Origin: Hermodice carunculata
Lineage: Eukaryota; Annelida; Polychaeta; Eunicida; Amphinomidae
NCBI GenBank assembly: GCA_964020975.1
Contig: OZ026618.1
Location: 38,702,390-38,766,389 of the forward strand
Reading direction: 5' to 3'
DNA: 64,000 nucleotides
Within the stretch, counting starts at the first letter, position 1; the number at the start of each line of letters is the position of its first letter. This document shows positions 51,567-64,000 of the stretch, one piece after another. The notes beneath the pieces were generated by a model that was given only the letters and a program-made list of their open reading frames with translations, was not told the DNA's origin and ran no database searches. The position numbers were made by a program, and so were the translations under genes.

Positions 51567-54500
51567 GGTTATAGACCACAGTTGTGATTGGCTGTTTGTC
51601 CATCCCAATAAAGGTAGTCCGTAATTGTTTAAATACTGTGTTTTCAGGATGCTGTAGCTTCTGTTTAAATAAAGTTAGCTTTGCGAGGTTTGCTGCATCA
51701 CAGAGTTGCTTCATTGGTGGTCATTTATATGCACTATCTTCCAGACCAGGTGGGAACTTTATGATGGGGAAGGACAATGATGTGACCCTGGCAAGAGCGC
51801 AATTTATAGACCTGTATGAAGCTGACATCCAGCTGTTGTTTCGTATTTCAATTATCACAAATTAACGAGCTGGGAATTATATGACAAAAAATCCATCCTT
51901 GTTTTTCTGACATTTTTATCTGTTAAATGCCGTTCATGAGATATAAAAATACCAAAATGCTGATTTTTAGACTGAATAATGCCTATATGATAAATAGAAA
52001 GATTTATAACTGTGGTCTGTGGCCTATTCGGGCTACCTCTGTATGCATTGGGGCTCACGTGGGCATGTTTTTATTCCATTATCGTCCATCAAGTAAGTTA
52101 AAAATGGGAAGTCAGCACTTTTTCACAGCTGCCTCGACATTTTGAGTTTTCCTTACAATTTTTACATTGATGAGGCATGCAAGATATGGCTCTGGGACTG
52201 TAGATCACAAGGCAAATGGTTTGGGCCATGGTATTGTGTACCTCAGGTCAACTTATGAAAGGAGAAAAAGGTTTTACACGTACACATTTGCTGTGAATAT
52301 TATGTTTAATAGTCTCAATGTTCCAGAAAGTCATGAAGTATCACATTCATGTCACAAATCATTCTGCATAGAAATGTAGCACCTATCAGTGGAACCACAC
52401 TTCATAGAAAATAACAGGATTCATTGCAAGATATTTAACAAGTGAACAGACGATGCTTCCTTAGCTGGCTGCTTGGTAGATAGGTAGCTTCCGTGGTCCT
52501 TTGTATTTAGTGATACCTCAAAGATATACCACAGGTAATCAAATGTGTGTATGAGAAATTAACAATGCTACTATGATATGAGTAAATTATGCTAATCCCA
52601 ATAATATGAAGCATTTTACCCCTGCCTTTTAATCATTTGATTTTGTAGCATTGTCATTGTAGGCCTATATTCCCCATTCACATGCAGAGTTGTTTATACA
52701 AAATCGTGTGGAAGTGATTTTGGGCATACTAGAAAACATGCGCATTTTGTGTCAGTGTAGCTGTACAAAGCTAAGGTAAAATGTAAATTTCTTTCTTTTT
52801 TGTTTTTTTTCTTGGTTTCTGCCCCCTTTTTTGTAGACTAAGACTTACATGTATGAATGTCATTTGACTTGAATAAATCATTTAAAATCAGTCATGCTGA
52901 CTTTGGTGAGCTGTTGAGTTCATCAGCATGTTATTTTCACATAAATGAATCAATTTATATCCATAAATATGGAAAACAGCACTTATGAACTGCAGATTTG
53001 ATAACTTTTACCAAACTAGTGTACATAGGTGGCAAAACATTTGAACTTACTCATACAACAACATGTAATTACACGAGTTTCAGAAAGTGAAACTAGGTAA
53101 AAAAAGTTAGCTTCCATTAAACACTTGCCTGAAAACACTTGTGCAGGACAGTTAGATTGATAATTAGACGCTTATCAAATTTACAATCAGAGAACTTGTA
53201 AATAAAAATATGTATTTATGATATTCGAGTAACTGTACAAACTTTTGTCATTTTCCTTCTAACAAGTGCACATACATCAGAAACCATGTCAATAAACCAC
53301 AACTTATGCAGTCTATTGCAGAAAAAGGCATATTACTATTGGTTCGTGGAAGCTGGATCACCCCAACTGACCCCCAAATGTTCAAACAGTGGGCACATTG
53401 AAATTCCATAATTTTAGTACAGAAAAACATAATTTGCTGAATACTACTACTCTAATCTGTGACCTACTGCTGAATACAACTACTCTAATCTGTAACCTAC
53501 TGGTCTGAAACTGTTCACTTCAATGGGCCAATAATGTTTAAACACTCAATCTATTCCATTGTCCGGCATAATTTAGATTATATCAGGAAAATACTACCAT
53601 ATTGACTGGTATTAGATGCTGACTTGGTGTAACTGATACTCCTCCAGTCCCCCATTAATGCCTCAGCAGTGATAGATGTCATATTTTTTGCCGACAAATT
53701 TTACGAATCTACCCATAAATAGTAAAAAAATTCACCAATTTGACCTTAAAAAGTAATAATATTTTAGCAATACATTCAAAATTTGGGTTTAAATTAAGGA
53801 GTGGGATATTGTAATTTGATCTCTCATTGTAAGGGCAGGACATGCGGGCAGGTGATTATATGTCTGCATCATAGCCGTTTGTGTATCGTATTCATATTGC
53901 ACAGAAAAGAATTGATTGGATGCAATTATATAATTTTCCTCAAAATTTTAATAAATTATTTTATTTGTCATAAAATTGATTTTTCAGATTTAAAGGTTGC
54001 TTGCAAAAAGGTTGATATGTTCCTTAATGTTGAAGTTTGGTCAAGTTAATGCAAATACTCTGCCGAAAATAAGTTGGGGCTTCAGTTTAACAATACAAAA
54101 AAAAAATGATAAGTCTATTAGGTTACAGACAAAAGTTGTGATTGGCTGGTTGCGCATCCGAATAGAGATAGTCCTTAATTGTGAAAATACTGTATTTTCC
54201 GCATGCTGTACCTTCTGTTGAAAAAAAGTTAGCTTAGTGAGGTTTGCTGCATCACAGAGTTGCTTCATTGGTAGTCATATAAATGCACTGTCTTCCAGGC
54301 CAGGTGGGAACTTCATGGTGGGGAAGGACAATGATGTGACCCTGGCAAGACCACAATTCACACACCTGTATAAAGCTGACATCCAGCTTTTGTCTTGTAT
54401 TTCAATTATCACAAATTAACGAGCTGGGAATTATATGACAAAAATCCGTCCATGTTTTTCTGACATTTTTATCTGTTAAATGCCGATCACGGAATTTAAA

Positions 54501-54577
54501 AATACTAAAATGCTGATTTTTAGACTGAAAAATGCTAATATGAAAAGTAGAAGGATTTATAACTGTGGTCAGTGGCC
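51567..54577. mobile_element. 3.0-kb insertion with ~457-bp direct repeats at its ends, each with inverted-repeat tips
   Basis: Copies A and C have an unbroken sequence here; in B it is split, with TTCT on both sides (51563-51566, 54578-54581). The terminal units 51567-52024 and 54121-54577 are direct copies about 15% different by eye. Each starts like GGTTATAGACCACAGTTGTG and ends like TATAACTGTGGTCTGTGGCC, which are inverted repeats of each other. The 2.1-kb centre has no recognised protein. It could be a composite DNA transposon or an unusual element with long terminal repeats; the GG...CC tips favour the former. Confidence 0.75.
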
Positions 54578-54921
54578 TTCTGCCTACCAATTGCACTTGT
54601 TTCAGAATGGGAAGGAAAAAATTCCATTTGAGCATCTGCTGGTAATAACTTTAAGCAGGGACAAGTAGCAGATCCCTGTTTAATCGAAAGGGCAACAGTT
54701 GTCCATGGACAGAATTGGAATATACATACATTTTATTGGACTTTAAGCCAAACCAAACTTATCACGTTAAATCTCTGTGAATAGTTAATATGTTTGCCTA
54801 AAAACAACCGCACAAACGCTAGATCAATATTACAAGGATACTATCCAATAAAAGTACTGATAAACAGCTCTAGTCCAATAGAATTAAGTACATTGGATAC
54901 ATGACTCAGTCCCATATAAGG

Positions 54922-55336
54922 AAACTAGACAGACTAAGGTTTTAAATACCCGTAAGGCATAAACAATTTATATTAAAAGATGCAGTGTGAAAAAGTTGAG
55001 CATTTTGATAATACATCTTGACAAACACCATGACGCATTTGCATTATATTGTTAATGAAACAAATTCATCACTTGTTTGGTTTGAAACCATAAATTAGAC
55101 GGAAGAAGTTAGGTAATTGGCAGTTAAACGAAACTAAACAGACTAAGGTTTTGAAAGCCCGTAAGGCATAAACAGTTTAAATTAAAATATGCAGTGTGAA
55201 AAAGTTAAAGCACATTTTGACAATACGTCTTGATTAGTACCATGACACCTTTGCATTATATAGTTTACGAAACAAATCCATTACTTGTTTGGTTTGAAAC
55301 CATAAATTAGACGGAAGAAGGTAGGTCATGCATATC
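54922..55336. repeat. Local tandem duplication, ~209-bp period
   Basis: Two consecutive copies of the segment starting AAACTAGACAGACTAAGG and ending TTAGACGGAAGAAG. One copy only at the matching site in A and C. Confidence 0.85.
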
Positions 55337-56261
55337 TTCCATGCTGCTCCGCCCCAAGGGACCAAAATGAGAGCCTTTTGGGAGACACATAGACATACAC
55401 ACACACACACACACATGTTCCACATGCACACTTGTTCATAGAATTGCTCATGATGATGCGAGTCAACACCCAAATCTTTTGGTTAAGGAGATAACGAGCT
55501 CATGAAGACAAATAAAATGGGCAGTCTACGTCATAATTGCCTTCTTTTAACAACATTTGATACATACAAATTGTGATTAACCTGCCAAAATTGGGCCTAG
55601 ACAGGCAAAAAGTCATATTTCACTGGCTTATTTATAAACATACATTGTGATCAAGACATTGACATGCCACTCAGATTTACAGAACTACGTTTGGCAGATA
55701 GGAGGAGGGCCACAGAATTGTTTTTAGTTTTTCAGGGAAGGGACCTCTTGGACTCAGTAACCCTGAGTCTGACTTTGAGTCCACTATTGACAATTCTCAA
55801 TATTGGTATCATCTTGAGCATCAGCAATAAACTAGTATGCTGATTGACATTTTTCTGGTTCTAGGGCTTAGACCACAACAGCCAACTGATTAACTTGTAT
55901 TGACAAGGCCTTGGTCACGTACATATTTTTTCACATGGACTTCAAATGTATGAGTCAGTTCACAAACTATGTTTCTGTGATATTTAGCCTAAAAGCGAAG
56001 ACACCTTTCCAGGTTGGACAGTACCTTAACCTTACTTCATCTCTACACAATTATGTCACAAGACAACCAAGGATATTATACATAACAAAACTTTGAATAT
56101 ATACAAACCCCCCCCCCTCAAAAAAAAAAGAAAGAAGAAACCCAAGTGAAGATCTCCTACCATTACTTTCACATTAGACATAATTTTACAAAAAAAAAGA
56201 AAAAAATAGCTAACATGGTCTGAAATTCCAACCTGGGAGTAAGGCACAGTGGCAAGAAGTA

Positions 56262-56263
56262 TG

Positions 56264-56320
<57 letters not shown>

Positions 56321-56335
56321 ATATATATGTGTGTG

Positions 56336-56369
<34 letters not shown>

Positions 56370-56370
56370 T
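56262..56370. repeat. (TA)n/(TG)n microsatellite
   Basis: Mixed TATA and TGTG runs. Confidence 0.95.
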
Positions 56371-56519
56371 GCACAGGGAAGACTGTGATAACAAGGGTCT
56401 ACAGGAAGTACCATGTTTAGAAGAGGAATGTGTAGTGTGCTTTTAAGAGTGACTTTCTGGGAGGCAGGAAAGGTACTAAAAGTGTCCAGGACAACCTAGT
56501 AGGGTGCTGTGAGAAAAGA

Positions 56520-57480
56520 AATAAATTGATACAGTTAGATAGCTGCAGGGTAAACTAGTGTTTCAGATTGCTCGGAGGAAAGGGAATGTTGCAGACCATA
56601 TGCAGGTCCACAAGTCGACCATATGCCATGTGGCCGACCAAGGATAACCTCACCAGAATGAGATGGACATAACTGCCAGATCCACTTGAGAAATGGAGGT
56701 GCACCAGCAAACGAAACTGCTCTAGCCACAGCTGGGGCACACAACGGCCTCATTTCAGGATAGACTGTGGAAACCAGATAACAGGAAAGCCAACTTCATG
56801 CCAGAAAACCAAATGATGGCCCTCTTTTTATAGACGTCAGACACCAAGCTTGTCTTCTTTGGGCCAATAACCATGTTCATTGGATTCTGAACTAGTGGCA
56901 CAATATTTTTTTTACCGGCAAATCTTGCTTTAGAGTCTCCAAATCAGATGGGAGGATAAGAGTGTGGCGTCCCACAGGCAAGCATTTCTCTAATGCATGT
57001 GTGATTCAGACAGACAGATTTAGCTTCCCAGTGCAGTGATATAGCGTAGGGATATCTTACAGGGCCAAACCACAGCTGATATACAATGAAAGCAACATGA
57101 CTGCGGCCAGGTACAGGGAAGATGTTCTCCTTCCAGTGGTTGTGCCAGTCTTGCAACAAATTGGGAAAACACTACAGCAAGAAAATGCCCACCACACTCT
57201 CCACGACTCACACAAACGTTTCTCAGTGTGTAAGGAGGAGTCACTGTACTACCATGACCAAACTTCGGTCTGGATCATTCACCAATGGAACACCTAGGAG
57301 ACATTCTGGACAGGCAAATCAGAATGCACGAACCTGTATCCCATAATTGCCGACAGCTGCAACAAGTACTTCGGGAGCAGTGGGACTGGATTCCACAAAC
57401 TACAATTCATAATGTAATCCAGTCAATGCAATGCTAACATACTGCTGTGAAGTAAGCTTAAGGTGGACACACCCATTATT
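56520..57480 (+). mobile_element. Tc1-like transposase relic
   Basis: In order along the plus strand: CGRPRITSPE (the linker after the DNA-binding helices), LLWANNHVHWILN, WHNIFFTGKSCFRVSKSDGR, IRVWRPTGKHFS, GISYRAKPQLIYNESNMTAA, RYREDVLLPVVVPV, LQQENAHHT and the C-terminal LREQWDWIPQTTIHNVIQSM. This matches Tc1 transposases. The first catalytic Asp of FTDESRF is Gly, the second (QDNA) is Glu, and several stops and frame changes occur, so it is inactive. No terminal inverted repeats were found. Confidence 0.85.
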
Positions 57481-58006
57481 GACGACACACTAAAATCAGA
57501 CTTTCTGTTTTTAACATCTTATGTCTTCTATAAAAAATGACATGCTTAACAGGTATCCCCAATTTTTTCAGGTTTGTTTGAAAAGGAATTAAAGACCAGA
57601 TTCCATGCCCCACAATATTTGAATAAAAGACTAATTTGGGCTCACAATTAGTATCCAATGAGGGATTGCGCTCGTTGCTTTTCTTTTTATTATTGTTGAA
57701 TATTTTTTCTTTTGGTTCAAGGAACCTAAATTTGAAATTCCTTGCAACATGAAACAAAATCTATACATAATATTTCAAGATTTAAGCCATGATTTCTTAA
57801 TGAACGACTCAACAATTATTGTTTGAATTTTCACATTGTATGTATCACTTGCAATGTTAATTGGTGTTTATTGTTGTATGTTGTTTGCATATATACCAGG
57901 ATAGATATAATCTTTGCAATTGCATGATGTATATTAAAACAGACATAATCATATTGTTTTAAATGATTTATCAATAATTTGTATGAATCCACGTGCCTAG
58001 GGGGTA

Positions 58007-58037
<31 letters not shown>

Positions 58038-58129
58038 ATATATATATATATATCCATATATATATCCATATATATATATCCATATATATATATATAAATA
58101 TATAAATATATACAAAACATACATGTATT
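57481..58129. other. No gene recognised; (TAAA)n and (TA)n run
   Basis: Simple repeat at about 58006-58110 directly left of copy C. Confidence 0.6.
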
Positions 58130-60314
58130 TGTTCTCGTTGTCTGTATTATTTCTCTGGATACATATTCGCAGTTCTTTTCTCTAAAAATCTGTGCCATGA
58201 AGCAACCCCACATGTCCACGTAAAAGGCCAGAGGCAAGGTGACTTGATGTAACACTCATTGATACTATGAACTACGTAACTGATGGACAGATGTAGATTT
58301 TCGAAATCTGTAGACAAAATTGATATATGTGGTTAGTAAAACAGTATGTTCAAAGAATAACCAGTTCGCATTTTTTTGCCCCCAAAGGCATATGAAAATG
58401 TACTGGTTCAAACAAAAAATTAAAAAAAAAAAAAAATAAAAATATGAAACACCCGCTTGTCCTCAAAGCCAAATAGCAAGCCGAAGGCACTAGTTAAAAA
58501 AGTAAACACTTAGCTGTATTGCACTTAAAGGCAAACACAAAGCCAATGGTGCTGGATAAAAACGAAAAAAAAGATGAAACAGCTGTTTGTCCTCAAGTGA
58601 CCAACCCAAGTTAAGTATACAGGCCATAGCTAATTAGGATATTGCTATACTATAATTTTATAACAGAAACAAAGGAATAACTGCGTTTTGGGACTCCTAG
58701 AAACGTTTACATTGTCTGAAAACTGACTTTTAAGTTTTTTTCATAGTTTTGTGAAGCACTATCGTGGGAAAATGTCAGAAGATGGGTTTTCAGACGAACA
58801 CTGCTTTCTCTGAGTTAGTAAATAGTAAAGTTGGTTGCATATGCAGATAAGCTCTCCGATATAATTAAATCCTTGAAACATAGTGTGTCACCCCACTGTG
58901 ACGGAGTAACTGCCTTCCATTTATAGCATGGTCTTTCACCAATATTATGTCAAGTTCTTGTTGATCTGCATTCTATTTTTTTTATTAAAAAGTGCAATTA
59001 TGTAAAAAAAATCTTTGCTAAATCAAATTGATAAATATTTATTTCCAAAGGTAAATTAAAATGAAAATTAAGGCATGCATCTGTTGAATTTTGAGTAATT
59101 GAGAGGAAGTTTGGCCTATGACGATAAGCCCATACTTTGTTAAGGGACATTCACTCATATAAAAACAACAAGGATGTGGGTGTCAATACGTGACTTAATC
59201 AGTTACTCATTGGTGACAATTGTATCAGTGTTACAGAGCTTGTGATAGATTAACAAACTGTTTATGAAATAAGTATAACTATACCTAGATAGCATTCATG
59301 AATGGAACTCTTTGGTAATTAGAATTGCAAATAATATGCTAGCTAAAAATAAAGCATTGGAATTGAACAAAATTAACCTTCCTAAACTGATCCATAGACT
59401 ATACCACACAGATAATGACATTCACTTTAGTTTTCCTCACCAAAAATGTACATCTAAAGTCAACAAGATCCTGAGATCAGCAAACATAATTTATAAAATC
59501 AAATTTCTCCATTGTACTTCTTTTAGACGTTACTATGTTCCACAGGTGGGAGATATAACTTAAATTACACCTGTTTTGTCACTGCTGACTTTGCTGGTTT
59601 GAGAAGCAAGTCCCACACTTGGTTGATTTACAGATTAAATACAGTTGTTGCACCTTTATTAATTTCACTGCTGGTTTGCTATCCCATCAATGTTAATGCT
59701 CATGAACAGTAAGTGATTGCCGCCTTGTATTTGATCACCTGGATGACGTGCGTCGCACCACCCACATGTCACAGTTCAATCTGTAAGCAGAAAATAAACT
59801 TCCATAATATTTTGCCATTAACATCAAGATTAGATATGGCTGTTGCCAGGTCAGCCTTTACGGAACATACCTATCCAATTCCCTGTCCTTTTCTCACCAC
59901 ACCTTGCCTCCTCAGCTTACAAGGCTACAGAGTGTCAATCTTGGTTTTCCCCTAAAACTTAGTTGAAAGTGACATCTATATAATAATATATACCAAAGGT
60001 AAAGTTTACATTAAAGAAAACAGGAAATACTTTTCCCAACTGACCAATGACGTCAGAAATTACAAGTGATTTGTATGTCAATAGTATTTCATACTTTGGA
60101 AAGTAATACTATTCAATCTTACATTTTGCGCTTTTATTAAATAAATTGCTTTGCAAGGACCAACTGATCGATTATTTTTGCACCACTATTTTTCATCCTA
60201 ATTTAACCATTTTATCCATGTGCTAATGCCATCAGTTTATATCTTATGGTTACATGAAAAATGTTTCTGATTAACATAAGCCTAGAAAATATAGAGTGTC
60301 TGTTTGATTTTCAT

Positions 60315-60417
<103 letters not shown>

Positions 60418-60745
60418 AGTCTATTTTAATATTAAAGTCTTACTGATACAATACATGCTTGCATTGATTGCTTCTTTGTACATTTAAACACTTTTTCAAG
60501 GTCTTAAAAAATGTGATACTATAAACACTAAATGCGCAATTCTTTTTCCACACCCTGCTGAACTTGTGACAGTTATAATACATCAGTTCAATTTGCCAAT
60601 CCGTGTTCTTTGTGTGAGTCACCGAAAACGCCCAGACAGTCACATTATCTACACCTAGAATCTCGCTGATGTGCGCATACTCCATCGAGCTCAAGGACAT
60701 GCTTATAAACACACGCAGAGCAGCTCACTTCTAGTGCTGGGCATC

Positions 60746-61046
60746 ATGGCAGACGACACACACAGAGATTCGGAGGATGAGTCACCTCCACCAGAGGAAA
60801 AGGGCTGGGTGCGCATTCAGAAAAACACCTTTACCAACTGGGCGAATGAGAAGCTACGGACTGTCGACATCCAGGTGGAGGACATTACATCAGAGTTCAG
60901 CAATGGGATCAAACTGATAAATTTGGTTGAAGTTCTTCAGGGACGCAGCTTAGGCGAATACATCAAAAACCCAATAAATCACCAGCAGTGTATAGTGAAC
61001 ATAACACAGGGTTTGGAAGCCCTGCAGACAGATGGCATCCATGTTG
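60746..61046 (+). CDS. Filamin-like calponin-homology (CH1) exon
   Basis: From ATG at 60746 it reads MADDTHRDSEDESPPPEEKG, then WVRIQKNTFTNWANEKL, DITSEFSNGIKLINLVEVLQ and YIKNPINHQQCIVNITQGLE, stopping at a consensus donor GTAAGC in phase 1. This aligns with the N-terminus of filamins, where an acidic leader is followed by WKKIQQNTFTRWCNEHL and the first CH domain, part of the actin-binding region. In filamins the first coding exon ends in the same region, after the helix equivalent to ALEFLERE. No following CH exon was found, so this is a partial gene, or an exon copied without the rest. The frame is also open upstream to 60671; the ATG after the leader is chosen by similarity. Confidence 0.65.
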
Positions 61047-61651
61047 GTAAGCTAGTATATTCTGAATCGCACGTAATTACTTTTCAGTTTAACTTGAAGA
61101 CATACATGTGTACAATGTTATATAGTTAGTGACACACCTTGGAGTTTAGATAAACCTTTCATTCATTCCACACAATTATGCTTTACTGATTTCAGCCCAT
61201 GTAAATGCCAACTTGATACTTCTAGTCAACTTCTGGGTCATGTTTGTTAAACTTCTTTTATCTTATTCAACTTATGAAATCCTGTTTTGGGACAAAAAGA
61301 CCTTGATACTGCCTTTTGCAAATGTGAATGCTTTAGTCAACTATGCACTCTGATATAACGTTGTAAAAGTAGCTAAGTCTTTGGATATATTTTTGTGCTC
61401 ACTATACAATGACCGTCTGTCATTTTTGACAAACCGGCTGCTTCCAAGGCAGTGATTTTCAAAGAATAAAAACACTTTGTCTTGTGTGTGGCGTGGGTCT
61501 ATTTTGACTTCATGCATGCTGCATGTACTTTATCTGATTGTCTTTTTCTTTTTGAAATTCGCATGAAATCCAGACACCAGTTGGGTTGCAGCTATATATA
61601 TATATACATATAGCTGTAATGAACTGTATCATTTATTTGTTTTTACCCTAG

Positions 61652-61796
61652 ATATCACCTAAGTGGGACCTTTCAGTTTGAGTCAGATAAGATTCCTCTC
61701 CTCTCCTGCCCACCAATGGCACTTGTTTCAGAATGGGAAGGGGCAGAAATTCCATTTGCGCATCTGCTGGTGATAACTTTAATCAGGGAAAAGTAG
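61652..61796 (+). CDS. Short exon-like frame, copy C
   Basis: After TTTTACCCTAG, the frame [20 protein letters not shown] continues to LIREK and TAG. It lies about 600 bases downstream of the CH exon's donor, but joining it to the phase-1 donor would give a different frame that meets a stop at once in this copy. A link between the two is therefore not supported. Confidence 0.3.
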
Positions 61797-64000
61797 CAGG
61801 TCACTGTTTAATCAAAAGGGCAACAGTCACCTATGGACAGAATTGGAACATACATAAATTTTATATGACTTGAAACCAAACCAAATTTCCCATGGTAAAT
61901 CTCTGTGAATAGTAAAAATATTTGCATAGCTGTAAGCATGTAAATGGAAATTATAAACACTAAAAGTCCCCTCAAACGCTAGATCAATATTACAATGGTA
62001 GTACCCAATAAAATTCTGATAGAGAGCTCTAATAGAGTAGTAGATTGGATACCTGACTCAGTCTTTGTTAAAGGAAACCCGACAGACTGAGGTTTTGAAA
62101 ATTGAAGAGCATTTTGATAATACGTCTTGACTAATACCATAATGCATTTGCATTATATTGTTTATGAAATAAATTCATCACTTCTTTGGTTTCAAACCAT
62201 TAATCGGATGGAAGAAGTTAGGTCATGAGGCTCTTGCATGCTGCTTTGTCCCAAAGGACCAAATGAGAGCCTCTTGGGAAACACATACACATAAACACAC
62301 ATATTACACATGCATGCTTGTTCATAGTATTGGTCATGATGATGCCAGTCAAAACCCAAATATTTTAAATCGGGAGAAGGGGAGTTCATGGAAACAAAGA
62401 AAATGGGCCGTTTCCGTCAAAGTTGCCTCCTTTTAACAACCTTTTGGTATATATAAATTTCGATTTACCTGCCAAAATTGGGCATAGACAGGTATAAAGC
62501 CATATTGCACAAGTTTATTTTCAAACGTACACAACGATCAAGACATTGACATGCCACTAATATTTACAGAACTATGTGTAGCAGATAAGAGCAGAGCCAC
62601 AGATTTTTTAAAGTTTTTCAGTAAAGGGACCCCTTGGACTCAGTAATATTAACCCTGAGTCTGACTTTGAGTCCACTATTGACAATACTCAATATTGGTA
62701 TCATCTTGAGCATCACCAATAAACCAGTTTGCTGATTGATATTTTTCTGGTTCCAGGGCTTAGACCACAACAGCCAACTGATTAACTTTTATTGACAAGG
62801 CCTTGGCCACGTACATATTTTTTCGCATGGACTTCAAATGTATGAGTTAGATTACTGATTTTACAAATCACATATTTAATGTTGTAGAATACACTTAAAC
62901 AAGACTCATCCCTAAAATTTATATCAACTTTGCGTTTATCTTAGAAGAGTCATCAAAGATGCACAGCCACAAATGCGTATGATCAGCACACATGATGTGA
63001 ATAGGTGTTCTTAAGCTGAGCTAGAGGGTCAATCATTCATCTTTAGCCATGCCTGTGCTCTTTCGCTCATCTGTTTACAAGTGAATTTTCCAGCTTCACC
63101 AAAAGCATCACCCAGATTCGCTACAAAATTGATAGAATATACCATGGGTGGGCATCTGCTGAGTTTGCTTAAATGATTACGCTCTAATGATATTTGGATT
63201 TATATGAATTTTCTCGTTCATCATTTTTTTTGGAAAGAGGAGTATTAAAAAATCTTCTGCCCCAAAAACATGTGGCTAATTGATTTAAAATTCCATAATA
63301 ACACTTTTGGGAACCCATAGGCCCCAGTGTGTTCAGTAGATAGCAGTGCAATGTTTCTTCTATCTGGATTTTTGTGCTGTTGCTCTTGTGTTTTCTCTAA
63401 AACCGTCACTCAGATTATGCAAAAACCCAGGGAGAATGTTTATCGAGAACAGTCAAACAAAATTGTTTTTTCGTTGGTAATATTCTGAGTTCCTGAGTTA
63501 TATTTTTTTTTAAAGTTCAGACTCCTGTCGTTAATGCACACAGTCCTATTTATCATTATTATTTACGTCAATGGGCATTGTGATGCTAAATCATATTTTT
63601 CAGTTTTTTCATCAACCAGATGCTCTTCAAACTTGGAGGGTGTGTACTTTGGGTGGTATTTTGAAAAAAGTGTGCTTTTGCTATTTTGACTTTTCACATA
63701 TCACATGTAATCATTAACCATAGCATATTGGCTTGTTAATCGGTTGCGGTGGATCCTATGCACATGGTTACTATCAAAAGCTAAGAGAAAAAATAATGTT
63801 GCTCATTTTGACATTGAGTGACCTGGACAAGTCAAATTACTATATCGGCTTATATGTTAATAATAGTGGATCCTGACACTTTTTACTGCAAAAGCGATGA
63901 CTCCAGAACTATGTCAGTGAAAACACCTCTTTACAAACAGTGATGGTATCAAAGGAAAATGATGCTGACATTAGTCTAAAGGTGACATGACCTCTTCACT

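Larger units (their letters stand above)
48750..55960 (+). repeat. Segmental duplication, copy B (direct)
   Basis: 48750-51560 matches 59018-61700, 54578-55560 matches 61700-62455 (with a local tandem duplication) and 55560-55960 matches 62455-62860. It contains a CH-domain exon and a 3.0-kb insertion absent from A and C. The left 890 bases of copy C (58130-59018) are missing. Confidence 0.88.

Noticed and set aside
60746-61796. Joining the CH exon to the short exon-like frame as one gene
   Set aside because: The phase-1 donor followed by the CCCTAG acceptor gives a frame that stops at once in copy C, so the junction is not supported.

Overview
The window is a repeat-dense, intron-rich animal nuclear locus. 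It has GT/AG introns, degenerate LINEs, TA- and TTAA-flanked MITEs, many microsatellites and a 200-base assembly gap. Tandem death-effector domains, DIRS-type and CR1/L2-type elements, and arrays of TGACCT-rich repeats suggest a marine invertebrate such as an amphioxus, acorn worm, echinoderm or lophotrochozoan. I cannot name the species from sequence alone.

Left part (1-12.2 kb): the only well-supported host gene lies on the minus strand. Six coding exons join in consistent phase (exon 1 starts at 12152; exon 6 ends at 53 and the gene runs off the left edge). They encode an N-terminus with two death effector domains, as in caspase-8/10 and CFLAR, then a long Pro/Gln-rich linker with a PPPPY motif; at least 369 residues are visible. 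Its introns hold TA-flanked MITEs, a LINE in antisense orientation and a tandem array of ~135-bp TGACCT-containing units.

Middle (12.2-37.3 kb): no confident gene. It contains more MITEs (two of the five TA-flanked family, a piggyBac-like one, foldback elements), a tRNA-like SINE head in two copies, three blocks of a modular TGACCT-repeat element with GAAA tails, a 46-bp near-perfect palindrome, nested LINE fragments (one a 619-bp 5'-truncated insertion with a perfect 15-bp target duplication), a poly-G-rich TIR element, a fossil DIRS-like fragment and the N gap.

Right part (37.3-64 kb): a segmental triplication. Copy A (37.3-42.5 kb) is inverted relative to copies B (48.75-55.96 kb) and C (58.1 kb to the window end). 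A is followed by a further ~1-kb piece that forms a large hairpin with its own interior. B and C each carry one filamin-like calponin-homology exon. C's looks intact; B's has lost the expected start codon and the strong splice donor; A lacks the exon. A second short exon-like reading frame recurs in the copies, and in B it is split by a 3.0-kb insertion whose ends are ~457-bp direct repeats with inverted-repeat termini. Between copies lie a LINE endonuclease relic, a Tc1-like transposase relic and long simple repeats.
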